In this document: piece after piece, positions 18,330 through 26,658 of the stretch
How positions within the stretch are numbered: the first letter of the stretch is position 1
Layout: each line of letters begins with the position of its first letter
Source: an uncultured Asticcacaulis sp.
GTDB taxonomy: Bacteria > Pseudomonadota > Alphaproteobacteria > Caulobacterales > Caulobacteraceae
Direction of reading: 5' to 3'
DNA: 64,000 bases
Assembly (NCBI GenBank): GCA_936940865.1
Contig: CAKZJB010000082.1
Span: forward strand, 1-64,000
The notes under the pieces: model-generated
What the model was told of the DNA's origin: nothing
What the model saw: only the letters and a program-made list of their open reading frames with translations
Database searches by the model: none
Position numbers and translations under genes: made by a program

Positions 18330-19571
18330 ATGGTCCAAATGCCCCGTTCGCAGATATCCGTAACCGAGCTATCGTATTCGGATGAACTGCTGGGCAAGGT
18401 CGCTCTGCCCGGTTGCGATTTAACCATCAGCCGCGGCATTGGTTCAGGCCTGACACGACGCGTGGGCGATCCACCGAACAAATTTTGGGCCATCGGCGAC
18501 CGCGGCCCAAATTTCAAGCTTCTCTTTGGCATCAAGCATGGCTTGTCGCTTCCGGATACCCTGGCCGACGTCGAAGGCGCAAAATTTATGCCGGCGCTCG
18601 CATTCGGGCCGGCTATAGCGGAACTGAACCTGCAGGATGGCGTCGTCACCTGTGTGCACAGCCAGGATTTATGCGACAAGGACGGCCAGCCCATTACCGG
18701 CCTTCCGCCAGCGAACGGACTGGGTGAAATCGCCGTGAACCTGGACGGCACACTGATACCGCCCAACCCGTCGGGCGTGGATAGCGAAGGCATCGCCGCC
18801 ATGGCTGACGGAACCTTCTGGGTGGCGGACGAATATGGTCCGTCGCTTTTGCACGTCGCTTCAAACGGGACCGTTCTTGTTCGATGGGTGCCAGCTGGCC
18901 TTGGGCGGCTATTCGACGGTGCGGGATATCCAATCAAAGAGTCTCTACCCGCGATCGCCGCGTCCAGGCAGTTCAACAGAGGATTTGAAACCGTAGCGCT
19001 CTCGGCTGACGAGAAGTGGCTATATGTCGCGTTTCAAAGCCCACTGGCCCATCCGGACGAAGCCACGCATCGTCAGGGCCGCCACGTCCGTATCTGGAAG
19101 ATGGACGCGCTAACCGGCGAGATAACGGCTCAATTTCTTTATCCGTTGGACGGGGCCGACAGCTTTCGGCGCGACAATGCGCTCGGCGCATTTCATGGTT
19201 CTGACATCAAGGTGAGTGAACTTGTCCTGCTTGAGCCGGAGCGTCTCCTGATCCTTGAACGGGGCTCGGCGACCAGCAAGCTCTACACGGTTACGCTGAA
19301 TGCGGAATGTGCCGTCGACGAATGTCACATGAAAAGCGAAACGCGGCCGACGCTGGAAGAATTGAGTGCCGCCGGACAGGTCGGAATCTCTGTTCCGCAA
19401 CTCCGCAAAACCCTCTTGTTGAACTCAGACGATTTTCCCGAGATCGGCGCCGACCTCGAGGGCATTGTCGCGCTCACGCCCCGCACGCTTCTCCTTGTCA
19501 ACGACAATGACTTCGGCGTTGAAGGCGCCAGCACACGCTTCTGGCGCGTGGATTTTGCGGCCGACCTATGA
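18330..19571 (+). CDS. Esterase-like activity of phytase family protein
   Basis: A 413-aa beta-propeller-like protein of the phytase-like (PF13449-type) family. Diagnostic stretches are FWAIGDRGPNFK near residue 50, VDSEGIAAMADGTFWVADEYGPSLL near 150, RGFETVALSADEKWLYVAFQSPL near 215 and the late DLEGIVALTPRTLLLVNDNDFG. Acidic clusters suit calcium or phosphate-ester binding. Most relatives are exported; here I see no signal peptide (the N-terminus is MVQMPRSQISVTELSYSDE), which suggests a cytosolic location or a mis-called start. It sits five bases after corA. The reaction is not known; the family name is descriptive. Confidence 0.8.
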   Translation: MVQMPRSQISVTELSYSDELLGKVALPGCDLTISRGIGSGLTRRVGDPPNKFWAIGDRGPNFKLLFGIKHGLSLPDTLADVEGAKFMPALAFGPAIAELNLQDGVVTCVHSQDLCDKDGQPITGLPPANGLGEIAVNLDGTLIPPNPSGVDSEGIAAMADGTFWVADEYGPSLLHVASNGTVLVRWVPAGLGRLFDGAGYPIKESLPAIAASRQFNRGFETVALSADEKWLYVAFQSPLAHPDEATHRQGRHVRIWKMDALTGEITAQFLYPLDGADSFRRDNALGAFHGSDIKVSELVLLEPERLLILERGSATSKLYTVTLNAECAVDECHMKSETRPTLEELSAAGQVGISVPQLRKTLLLNSDDFPEIGADLEGIVALTPRTLLLVNDNDFGVEGASTRFWRVDFAADL

Positions 19572-19683
19572 TCCGCTGGCAGGATCGCCGCCCAGCATTG
19601 TTTCGCCTGAACCGTCATATTCCAATTCGGGGCTTCACTACGGCGTAACTGCAAATCGGCAAGTCAAGCCGATTTCTCGCGTA

Positions 19684-19743
19684 TATACAAAGGTATAGAT
19701 GAGGGGGTTCATTCTTGACAGGCGTGTCGAGCGACCTCTAAGG
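19684..19743 (+). promoter_or_regulatory. Promoter module B with TATAC-N4-GTATA dyad, upstream of mgtC
   Basis: A perfect dyad TATAC-AAAG-GTATA (19684-19697), TTGACA (19715-19720) and, 15 nt after the C of CTTGAC, CCTCTAAGG (19735-19743). It is the twin of module A at 11330, including TTGTCGG a few bases further on. Likely transcription start is close to 19750. Confidence 0.62.
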
Positions 19744-20129
19744 GCGTTTGTCGGCGAGGTTTCTGAAGGTCAACCGACGTTTTCCGGGAAGCAAATCCCA
19801 AGTCCGACATGGTCACGGACAAGCAGGTGATCTCTAGTGGCTGGCCCAAGGGCATTGAGCGTTGGCACATTATTCGAGATCATGGACACGCCTCCGCGAG
19901 AGACTGGAGATGTCGGTATCCGGCAGCCTCCTTGGAGGTGCGAGGTTGGCGCTCCAGGTGGCCATCACGTTGTTCAATCTCCGGCTCCTTACGCCCAGGG
20001 GGGCGCGCTGCATTATTGGGCTGGCATTGAAGCTCAACAAAGTGTCGTCCCGCCTTGCGCTTCAACAAATCCGCCGCGTCGCCAGACGCATCCGGCGAGA
20101 CTGAGCTTCGTCAAAGTGCTGGAAATGCC
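19744..20129 (+). other. Long leader of mgtC (about 380 nt)
   Basis: The distance from promoter module B to the MgtC start is unusually long. Near the 5' end GTCGG (19750-19754) can pair with CCGAC (19774-19778), and a GGGAAGCAAATCCC-AAGTCCG segment resembles the ABC leader. A possible 80-codon ORF (19862-20104) encodes a basic, partly hydrophobic peptide but lacks a clear ribosome-binding site. In enterobacteria mgtC leaders carry regulatory RNA and short peptides; whether this one does is inference. Confidence 0.42.
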
Positions 20130-20855
20130 ATGGCCCCTGCAAATTCCCTGATTGACTTCGAGTCTCCGGCCTTTCTGAAAACCCTGTTGGTTCTCACGAT
20201 AGCCTTCGTCTGCGGCGGCCTGATCGGCGTGGAGCGACAGATCCGGCAGCGAAACGCGGGTCTCAGGACCATGGTCCTTGTCTCGGTGGGGGCGGCCGCG
20301 TTCGTCCACCTTGGCGAGCGGTTGCTCGGCGGCGAGGGCCAGGTGCGCATCATCGCCTATGTCGTATCGGGAATTGGTTTTCTTGGCGCTGGCGTCATCA
20401 TGAAGGAGGGCGCCCAGGTGCGCGGCCTCAACACCGCCGCGACGCTCTGGACCTCCGCGGCCGTCGGGGCCTTCGCCGGTAGCGGCCTGTTTGCAGAGGC
20501 CGCTGCCGTCACCCTGTTCATTCTCGCCGGCAACACACTCCTGCGGCCGCTCGTGAACTACATAAACCGGCGCCCGGTTGATGCCGCGACGACGGAGGCG
20601 ACCTATCGTGTGCATGTCGTTTGCGCGGCGGAGCACATTACCGAAGCCCGCGACCTGCTGGACGCGGAATTGGAGAGGGCGAAATATCCGATCCGCGAGA
20701 TCGAGGTTCTGTCGGAAGGCGAAGACACCACGGAATTGGCGGCGGTCCTTATTCCAACAACCGCCGAAGCGTCGGAACTCGACGCCGTATGCGCGGCGCT
20801 TGTCGCGTCGGACGCCGTCGAAAGCGCGACCTGGACGGTGAGTACGACGCTCTGA
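20130..20855 (+). CDS. mgtC: MgtC/SapB family membrane protein
   Basis: A 241-aa inner-membrane protein. Residues about 1-145 hold four to five hydrophobic segments with the family hallmarks GGLIGVERQIRQRNAGLRTMVLVSVGAAAF and VSGIGFLGAGVIMKEG, followed by GLNTAATLWTSAAVGAFAGSG. Residues 155-241 form a soluble ACT-like domain. Known MgtC proteins affect magnesium adaptation and inhibit the F-type ATP synthase, rather than transporting magnesium. The start at 20130 follows a GGAA; the track start at 20055 adds a polar, unconserved extension. The stop codon is five bases from the convergent response-regulator stop. Confidence 0.9.
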   Translation: MAPANSLIDFESPAFLKTLLVLTIAFVCGGLIGVERQIRQRNAGLRTMVLVSVGAAAFVHLGERLLGGEGQVRIIAYVVSGIGFLGAGVIMKEGAQVRGLNTAATLWTSAAVGAFAGSGLFAEAAAVTLFILAGNTLLRPLVNYINRRPVDAATTEATYRVHVVCAAEHITEARDLLDAELERAKYPIREIEVLSEGEDTTELAAVLIPTTAEASELDAVCAALVASDAVESATWTVSTTL

Positions 20856-20860
20856 CCCTG

Positions 20861-21496
20861 TCAGGTCCGACGAAGGGTTTCCATCATCCTCACCAGGTCG
20901 GCAAAGCTGTCCGCCTGCATCTTTTTCATGATCTGGCCGCGGCGGACCTTTACGGTGATCTCGCTGATACCGAGTTCGCCGGCGACCTGCTTGTTCAACA
21001 GGCCGCTTACCAGGCCCGTAAGAATCTCCTTCTCGCGCGCGTCCAGGCTGGCATAGCGCTCCCGCAAGGCGGCGATGGTTGAGGCTTCGCGGCGATCTGA
21101 GCTGTCTTTTGCCAGGCCGGCGCGGACAGCATCGAGAAGATCCTGATCGCCGAAGGGCTTGATCAGGAACTCGATGGCGCCGGCTTTCATGGCCCGGACG
21201 GAGGTCTGAACATCGCCATGCGCCGTGATGAAGATGGTCGGCAGGGTCAGATCAAGGGCGATCAACTGGCGCTGCAGGTCCAGCCCTGTCATGCCCGGCA
21301 TCCGGACATCGAGTACCAGGCAGGACGGGACATCCGGGCGGGTCGATTGCAGGAAATCCTGGGCGGAGGAAAAAAGCCGGGCCTCCAGCCCGGCCGCCCC
21401 GAGAAGATCGGCAAGTGCCTCGCCGACAGACGCGTCATCGTCGACGATATATACGATGCCGGCGTCCTGTACGACCTCCGATGGATTCGAGTTCAT
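20861..21496 (-). CDS. FixJ/NodW-family response regulator
   Basis: A 211-aa DNA-binding response regulator. The receiver domain (about residues 12-125) has the acidic pair in VDDDASVGEAL, phosphoacceptor Asp63 in CLVLDVRMPGM, Thr in FITAHGD and Lys in FLIKPFGD. The LuxR/GerE helix-turn-helix covers about 145-205 (LDAREKEILTGLVSGLLNKQVAGELGISEITVKVRRG). The start at 21496 overlaps the histidine-kinase stop as ATGA, so I prefer it to the track start 21538. It is encoded next to mgtC and may control the two TATAC-N4-GTATA promoters (inference). Confidence 0.92.
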   Translation of the reverse strand: MNSNPSEVVQDAGIVYIVDDDASVGEALADLLGAAGLEARLFSSAQDFLQSTRPDVPSCLVLDVRMPGMTGLDLQRQLIALDLTLPTIFITAHGDVQTSVRAMKAGAIEFLIKPFGDQDLLDAVRAGLAKDSSDRREASTIAALRERYASLDAREKEILTGLVSGLLNKQVAGELGISEITVKVRRGQIMKKMQADSFADLVRMMETLRRT

Positions 21497-22563
21497 GCTG
21501 CTGACGAGTCCTTCGTGGGAAGGCTGAAATAGAAACACGCGCCGCGAGGATCGTTCGGGTGGGCCCAGATCTGCCCGCCATGGGCTTCGACGATCGATCG
21601 GGTGATGGTCAAGCCCATGCCTATGCCAGCCGCCTTGGTGGTGAAGAACGGATCGAACATCTGGTCCAGCATCTCGGGCCGGACGCCTGAACCATTGTCT
21701 TTGACGGAAACGACAATCTCATCGTGAGTGCCGGCACGTGCTCGAATCTCGACGTTCCGCCTCTGGGCTGACTCCGTCTTCAGGGCCTCGGTCGCATTGA
21801 GAATGAGATTGCTGAGAACCTGCTGAAGCTGCACCCTGTCCGCCATCACGTCCGGGAGATTGGCATCGATGTCGATGTCCACCTCGACGGCGTTGCGCCT
21901 TAGGTCTGCCTGGGCCAGGTCCAGGGTGTCCGCGACGACGTCTTGCAGGTTGACGCGTTCCTTTATCGAAACACCGCCCCTGGCCAGCGTCCGGACGCGT
22001 GCTATGACGTCGCTGGCGCGCTTGGCATCGGCAACGATCCGATCGAGGTTTCGCCTGACCTTGTCGAGATCGGCTGGCTCCTGTTCCAGCCAGCGCAATC
22101 CGGCGTGACCGCTTGTCACAATGGCCGTGAGCGGCTGGTTGATCTCATGGGCGATGGAGGTAGTCAGCGCGCCAAGACTGGTTATGCGGGCGATGCGCGT
22201 CAATTGTACCCTGGCATTATTCGCTGCGGCCTCGGCGACTAATATTCTTATGGCAAGAAACGTTGTGATCCCGATAGCCGCTATGCTGATCCCCGCATTG
22301 ATCAGGCCGACATTCCAGTTGCCTCTCGGCGTCATGGCAAGGCTGAGTAGTGTAAGTCCGACACACAAGCCGGCCATGATTATGACGCCGCGGGTGGACA
22401 AGAGGCCGACGGCCAGCAGAATGGCCACCAGGTAAAACACGGCGCCGGCAATTTCATAGTTCGTGACGGTATCGAATACGAAAATGCACGGTACGAGTAC
22501 CCAGGCCAATCCAAGGCGAAAGCGCCTCGCGGACCGCCCGCCCAGCCTTGTGATCCTGTCCAT
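21493..22563 (-). CDS. Membrane sensor histidine kinase, FixL-like partner of the FixJ-type regulator
   Basis: A 356-aa kinase. Residues about 16-110 contain four hydrophobic segments with very short loops, so the sensor is the membrane domain itself and no PAS domain is visible. HisKA follows with the phosphoacceptor His139 in [13 protein letters not shown], then HATPase_c with the N box ([12 protein letters not shown]), VKDNGSGV and [18 protein letters not shown]. The HEINQPL motif is typical of kinases that pair with FixJ/NodW-type regulators. I start at 22563 because GAGG lies nine bases upstream. The signal is unknown; an intramembrane sensor suits envelope or ionic stress. Confidence 0.9.
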   Translation of the reverse strand: MDRITRLGGRSARRFRLGLAWVLVPCIFVFDTVTNYEIAGAVFYLVAILLAVGLLSTRGVIIMAGLCVGLTLLSLAMTPRGNWNVGLINAGISIAAIGITTFLAIRILVAEAAANNARVQLTRIARITSLGALTTSIAHEINQPLTAIVTSGHAGLRWLEQEPADLDKVRRNLDRIVADAKRASDVIARVRTLARGGVSIKERVNLQDVVADTLDLAQADLRRNAVEVDIDIDANLPDVMADRVQLQQVLSNLILNATEALKTESAQRRNVEIRARAGTHDEIVVSVKDNGSGVRPEMLDQMFDPFFTTKAAGIGMGLTITRSIVEAHGGQIWAHPNDPRGACFYFSLPTKDSSAA

Positions 22564-22801
22564 TTGAATAAACCTCGGTGGATTTCGAGGCACGCAAAGT
22601 CGGCGCCAGCTACGAGTTCCAATAGGCGTTGAGGACCATAGCGTCCAGCGCTTCGAGGCTCTGCACTGGTAATTGCACCCGGCCTCAGGGATCAGCCCCC
22701 GCTTTCAAAAGGCGCGATATGGCCGCCAAGCTCGTCTTTTAGAGATTCGATCTAAACGCAGTAGAACAACCGCACCAATCTATCACCATAATTTGCGGAT
22801 T

Positions 22802-23398
22802 TTAATTTTCTTTCCCGCCACCCGTCAAATTAAGCTTCCTGTATACAATCCCGCTATTCCCGTCCGCCGAGACAATACCGAAAACATATACAGGACCAGA
22901 AGCCAGATATTTCACCAAGGTTTCCGGGCTATTATCAGGCAACGAAACCATCCGGCTCCCGTCCATTTGGTAAACCCATTCCACATCTTCCGAAGTGTCT
23001 TTTAAAGGCGGAACTCGGAAGTATTTCTTTGCAGAATTTGTTGCGGGCAAAAGATCCGAAGCCTCGGCAAGCAATTCACAGCCGGTCATCGCCATCTGAC
23101 CGCTTGAAGTCTTATTGGTTTTTTGGCGAGTAACAAGCGTTATGGTCTTTTTATCGAAATCCTTAACGAAAAAGTCGCCCGTAGGATGCATGTCCATTTC
23201 CGATAACATATCCAGGACGTCATTCGAAAACTTACCTGTCCAGCCGTCAGCTTTAGCAGAAGCATTAATCTGATCTAGGCTTCCACCACTATCCAGACAT
23301 ATTTTCTTTGCTTCCCGAAACAGGTTTTCTTGTGCCACGCATGAACAGGCGCCCACCCACCCAACGGCGATAACAGTGAAAAATAAGTTTCTTGTCAC
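22802..23398 (-). CDS. Hypothetical exported protein in a low-GC cassette
   Basis: A 198-aa protein with a signal peptide (MTRNLFFTVIAVGWVGACSCVAQ), then a soluble domain with four further scattered cysteines or fewer and no motif I recognise. The GTG start overlaps the stop of the lysozyme-like gene as GTGA. Base composition is clearly lower in GC than the surrounding genes, and codon use is correspondingly AT-richer. The C-terminal half (VEWVYQMDGSRMVSLPDNSPETLVKY) reads like a small beta-rich module. Being last after a cell-wall hydrolase, it could be an inhibitor or immunity-type partner, but this is only inference. Confidence 0.62.
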   Translation of the reverse strand: MTRNLFFTVIAVGWVGACSCVAQENLFREAKKICLDSGGSLDQINASAKADGWTGKFSNDVLDMLSEMDMHPTGDFFVKDFDKKTITLVTRQKTNKTSSGQMAMTGCELLAEASDLLPATNSAKKYFRVPPLKDTSEDVEWVYQMDGSRMVSLPDNSPETLVKYLASGPVYVFGIVSADGNSGIVYRKLNLTGGGKEN

Positions 23399-24000
23399 AA
23401 ATTCCCCCTTAAGTACGATCCAAAAACCAGGCCATGATCACAAATTACACTGGCTTTTTCCAGTGATACATCACACCGGATGGCGGCTTGGCGGCCGGGA
23501 CATATCTGTGACTCGGATTGGGAGAAGAATCCACATAAGTTGTTATTATGGCTCCGAGGTCCCCAGCCTGACCTGTATCCGGAAAAATCAAGGTGGGCCT
23601 TCAACCAGTTGTCGTAAAATTGCCGCAGCTTTTCATACGGCACGACCTTCTGAGTACCGTACCGCGCCCCCCATTTTCCAATATGTAGCTTCGGAAACGA
23701 AGCCCAGTCTCTCGAACGGTCGACTGCGGCGGTGAAGTCACCGCTGCGCAATGCGTCGATTACGCGAGATTCGGCCATCATATGGGCGGCTATCAAATCC
23801 TGGGTGTCGGGGGAAAAGTCCGTAAGTCCAAGCGCCTTACTATGTCCGGGATAACTATAGCCGGTTATCTGATAGCGGCCATTTGCGGTCTGGGGCGTGC
23901 CCTTATATTTCACCCCGCTCGACGGGGAAACTTTGAGAAACGGCGTTTTGGATCTCGTCTTTGCGAAGTGTCGTCCAAGCGCTTCGGAACGGACGCCCAA
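23395..24000 (-). CDS. Phage-endolysin/lysozyme-like protein (GH104-like), N-terminus doubtful
   Basis: The middle of this 201-aa reading frame resembles lambda-endolysin-type muramidases: NGRYQITGYSYPGHSKALGLTDFSP, then QDLIAAHMMAESRVIDALRSGDFTAAVDRSRDWASFP. Those enzymes need an upstream catalytic Glu near the N-terminus. Here the frame opens with no ATG (TTG at 24000), and a sequence readable as NDPNFRDFADAV lies just upstream in another frame, so a frameshift or sequencing error near 24010 is possible. The C-terminal part has four cysteines. It lies between a lipoprotein and an exported protein, with coupled translation to the latter. Function as a cell-wall hydrolase is likely but activity is not assured. 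Confidence 0.55.
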   Translation of the reverse strand: MGVRSEALGRHFAKTRSKTPFLKVSPSSGVKYKGTPQTANGRYQITGYSYPGHSKALGLTDFSPDTQDLIAAHMMAESRVIDALRSGDFTAAVDRSRDWASFPKLHIGKWGARYGTQKVVPYEKLRQFYDNWLKAHLDFSGYRSGWGPRSHNNNLCGFFSQSESQICPGRQAAIRCDVSLEKASVICDHGLVFGSYLRGNL

Positions 24001-24049
24001 CGTCCCGACCAGTTCACAGCGTCAGCAAAATCGCGAAAATTTGGGTCAT

Positions 24050-24481
24050 TTACTGTCGTCTGAAAACCACGCGTGGCCCGCCTTCCTCACCTTTCCAGAG
24101 AAACAGTTCTGGCCGATTGTCTTCGACGTCAAAATACACCTGAGTTTCTAAGCCTTGCGGAAACCCTCCGAATGGTCGGAGGTCCATCGTAATGTCACGC
24201 CGCGCCGCCACCCCCTTCTTTTGTCCGATCGAAATTCGACCATTAGCATTGACGCGAACATTCGGCTCATCGTCAACAAGCAGCAGGGGCAGCGGAACAT
24301 CGACAATGGCGATTTCGTTGCCGTGGATCGCCATACGGCTTCCATCGGCGGTCACCCATACGCCATCGAGTTGAGCCTGTGAAAGGTCCGGCGCGCCACA
24401 ACTAACCAATCCCAGAAGCAACCCGCCCAAAAAAAGGCTTTGGAGGCAGAAACGTAACGCCACACTCATCGACATTTTCAC
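24050..24481 (-). CDS. Hypothetical lipoprotein
   Basis: A 143-aa protein with a lipoprotein signal peptide (LFLGGLLLGLVSCGAP, lipobox Cys at about residue 28) and a short beta-rich domain (DGVWVTADGSRMAIHGNEIAIVDVPLPLLL). AAGGA seven bases upstream supports the GTG start. It is the first gene of a lower-GC run on the minus strand, with the lysozyme-like gene and another exported protein behind it. I do not recognise the domain; a wall-hydrolase inhibitor or receptor role is speculation from context. Confidence 0.62.
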   Translation of the reverse strand: MKMSMSVALRFCLQSLFLGGLLLGLVSCGAPDLSQAQLDGVWVTADGSRMAIHGNEIAIVDVPLPLLLVDDEPNVRVNANGRISIGQKKGVAARRDITMDLRPFGGFPQGLETQVYFDVEDNRPELFLWKGEEGGPRVVFRRQ

Positions 24482-24802
24482 TTGCGCGTCCTTTTTAAAT
24501 TGACCTTTTCCTCCCAGTCGAAACTTTGCGTCGTCGGAGACAAAGGGCCGGTTTTGAAACTATCATTTAACATCGGCTCGACATGATTTCTCCACCATGG
24601 CCTATAACCCAATATCGATCGTTCGGGGGACTGCCGCCAGCATCAATGGACGGCGAGATTGAAGACTTTGGCGGGACAGGGACGACGGGCATGGGAAAAC
24701 TCCGGGTTTTCCGCCACTGGTCTCCAGGCCGCCTCAGTTCCGCACACCACCCGCAAACGGCGATTAAGGTTGAACATTTCCGCAACGGCCTATAGATGAG
24801 CC
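24482..24802. other. Intergenic region between low-GC cassette and cimA
   Basis: About 320 bases with only shadow ORFs. It must carry divergent promoters for the lipoprotein gene and for cimA, but I see no strong -35/-10 pair, dyad or hairpin. The cassette-proximal end is AT-rich and the cimA end returns to normal composition. Confidence 0.5.
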
Positions 24803-26395
24803 ATGGCCGAACGCATCTATCTTTACGACTCCACGCTGCGCGACGGCGCGCAGGCCCAGGGCATAGACTTTTCCGTGGCCGACAAGCAGGCGATCGCGGC
24901 GGCGCTCGACGCCTTCGGCATCGACTATATCGAAGGCGGCTGGCCCGGCGCGAACCCGACCGACGACGCATTTTTCGGCTCACTTCCGGCAACCAGGCGC
25001 TCGAAGATTTCCGCCTTCGGTATGACGCGCCGCGCCGGCCGCTCGGCGTCCAACGACCCGGGCCTGCAGGACCTGCTGGCGGTCAAGACTCCGACCGTCT
25101 GCCTGGTCGGCAAGACCTGGGCCTGGCAGGTCGAGACCGCGCTCAAGGTCACAACCAGCGAAAACCTGCGCATGATCGGTGACTCGCTGGCTCACATGAT
25201 CAGCAACGGCCGCGAAGCCCATTTCGACGCCGAACATTTTTTCGACGGCTATAAAGCCAATCCAGCCTACGCACTCGACGCCCTGAAAGCCGCCCACGAC
25301 GCCGGCGCGGCCTGGCTGGTCCTGTGCGACACCAATGGCGGCTCGATGCCGTCGGAAGTCAAACGCATCGTCGCCACGGTGCGCGAGGCCCTGCCCGACG
25401 CGAAGCTCGGCATCCACTGCCACAACGACACCGAACAGGCCGTCGCCAACTCGCTGGCCGCGGTCGAAGCCGGCGTCCGCCAGGTCCAGGGCACGATCAA
25501 CGGCATCGGCGAGCGCTGCGGCAATGCCAACCTGATCGCCATCATCCCGACCCTGATGCTGAAGATGGGCTTCGACACTGGCATCGACGCCGAACAGCTG
25601 ACGCATATCGGCCAGCTGTCGCGCCTGGTCGACGACCGGCTGAACCGCGCGCCCAATCGCCATGCCGCCTATGTCGGCGCCAGCGCCTTTGCGCACAAGG
25701 GCGGGCTGCACGTCAGCGCCATGGCCAAGGACAGCCGGTCGTACGAGCATATCGATCCGGCGCTGGTCGGCAACAGCCGCCTGGTCCTGGTGTCGGACAA
25801 GGCCGGCCGCGCCAATATCCTCAGCCGCCTGCAACAGATGGGCATCGAGGTCGCAGCCGACGACGACCACATCGCCGACCTGGTCAAGGCCGTCAAGGAC
25901 GGCGAAACCGCGGGTTACGCCTATGAAGATGCCAGCGCCAGCTTCGAGCTGATGGCGCGCGAGCGCCTGGGCCAGCTACCGCACTATTACGACCTGCAGA
26001 GCTACCGCGCGCTCAATGAATGCCGCATAGATGCCAGGGGCAAGCGCTTTACGGTCGCCGAAGCCACGGTGAAGCTCACCGTCGCCGGCCAGCAGGTCAT
26101 GACGGTCGCCGAAGGCAACGGCCCCGTCAATGCGCTCGATGCCGCGCTGCGCAAGGCGCTGGAGCCGCATTATCCGCAGCTCTCGAGCATGCACCTCAAC
26201 GACTACAAGGTGCGTATCCTCACGCCATCGGAAGCGACGGCGGCGCTGACCCGCGTCATGATCGAAAGCCGCAACGACGACGGCCAGACCTGGAACACGC
26301 TGGGCGTCAGCCACAACGTCATCGACGCGTCCTACAACGCGCTCTACGACGCCATCACCTACCACCTGATGAAGTCAGGCGCCCGCCGTCAGTAA
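24803..26395 (+). CDS. cimA: (R)-citramalate synthase
   Basis: Condenses pyruvate and acetyl-CoA to citramalate, giving a threonine-independent route to 2-oxobutyrate and isoleucine. The 530-aa protein has an N-terminal HMGL-like TIM barrel with YLYDSTLRDGAQAQGIDFS, the metal-ligand block HCHNDTEQAVANSLAAVEAG and VQGTINGIGERCGNANL, then a linker and a C-terminal LeuA dimerisation/regulatory domain (about 385-530). The N-terminal ATLRDG-type motif with GAQAQG and the family block YIEGGWPGANP distinguish CimA-type enzymes from LeuA. It ends two bases from the stop of a convergent lipoprotein gene. Confidence 0.92.
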   Translation: MAERIYLYDSTLRDGAQAQGIDFSVADKQAIAAALDAFGIDYIEGGWPGANPTDDAFFGSLPATRRSKISAFGMTRRAGRSASNDPGLQDLLAVKTPTVCLVGKTWAWQVETALKVTTSENLRMIGDSLAHMISNGREAHFDAEHFFDGYKANPAYALDALKAAHDAGAAWLVLCDTNGGSMPSEVKRIVATVREALPDAKLGIHCHNDTEQAVANSLAAVEAGVRQVQGTINGIGERCGNANLIAIIPTLMLKMGFDTGIDAEQLTHIGQLSRLVDDRLNRAPNRHAAYVGASAFAHKGGLHVSAMAKDSRSYEHIDPALVGNSRLVLVSDKAGRANILSRLQQMGIEVAADDDHIADLVKAVKDGETAGYAYEDASASFELMARERLGQLPHYYDLQSYRALNECRIDARGKRFTVAEATVKLTVAGQQVMTVAEGNGPVNALDAALRKALEPHYPQLSSMHLNDYKVRILTPSEATAALTRVMIESRNDDGQTWNTLGVSHNVIDASYNALYDAITYHLMKSGARRQ

Positions 26396-26397
26396 CC

Positions 26398-26538
26398 CTA
26401 CGACGGGTAGTGCATGTGGTGGGCCGGATTCTGATCCGTTTGCGCCGGGGGCGTGTTCGCCGCCGTTCCGGTGGTTTCGCAGGCCGCCAGCATCAGGCTG
26501 GCGGCAAGCACGCATCCGGTAATGATGATCCTGGTCAT
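26398..26538 (-). CDS. Small lipoprotein (46 aa)
   Basis: Starting at 26538 (GAGGTGCCTT before the ATG), the product is a hydrophobic leader ending in the lipobox LMLAAC, then a short Pro/Thr/His-rich tail ending in HHMHYPS. It is too short for an enzymatic domain and resembles entericidin-like or anchor-only lipoproteins without matching a named family. The track frame (26646) adds a cysteine- and arginine-rich extension that is unlikely to be translated. Confidence 0.6.
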   Translation of the reverse strand: MTRIIITGCVLAASLMLAACETTGTAANTPPAQTDQNPAHHMHYPS

Positions 26539-26658
26539 AAGGCACCTCGCGTCGACAACCCTGTATACTTTTGTACGCCAAAGACGTTCAGCCGGATCGC
26601 ATCTGCGACTGGACAGCCCCCATTGAAAGGCGCAAGAATTCTGCACGAGGGGGAAGTT

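Noticed and set aside
19862-20104. 80-codon ORF inside the mgtC leader
   Set aside because: Not called as a gene: no Shine-Dalgarno, and its basic/hydrophobic character may be chance. Mentioned only as a possibility in the leader entry.
26558-26576. TATACTTTTGTACG near the small lipoprotein
   Set aside because: Looks like the TATAC-N4-GTATA dyad, but the right arm is GTACG and no CTTGAC or CCTCTAAGG follows on either strand.
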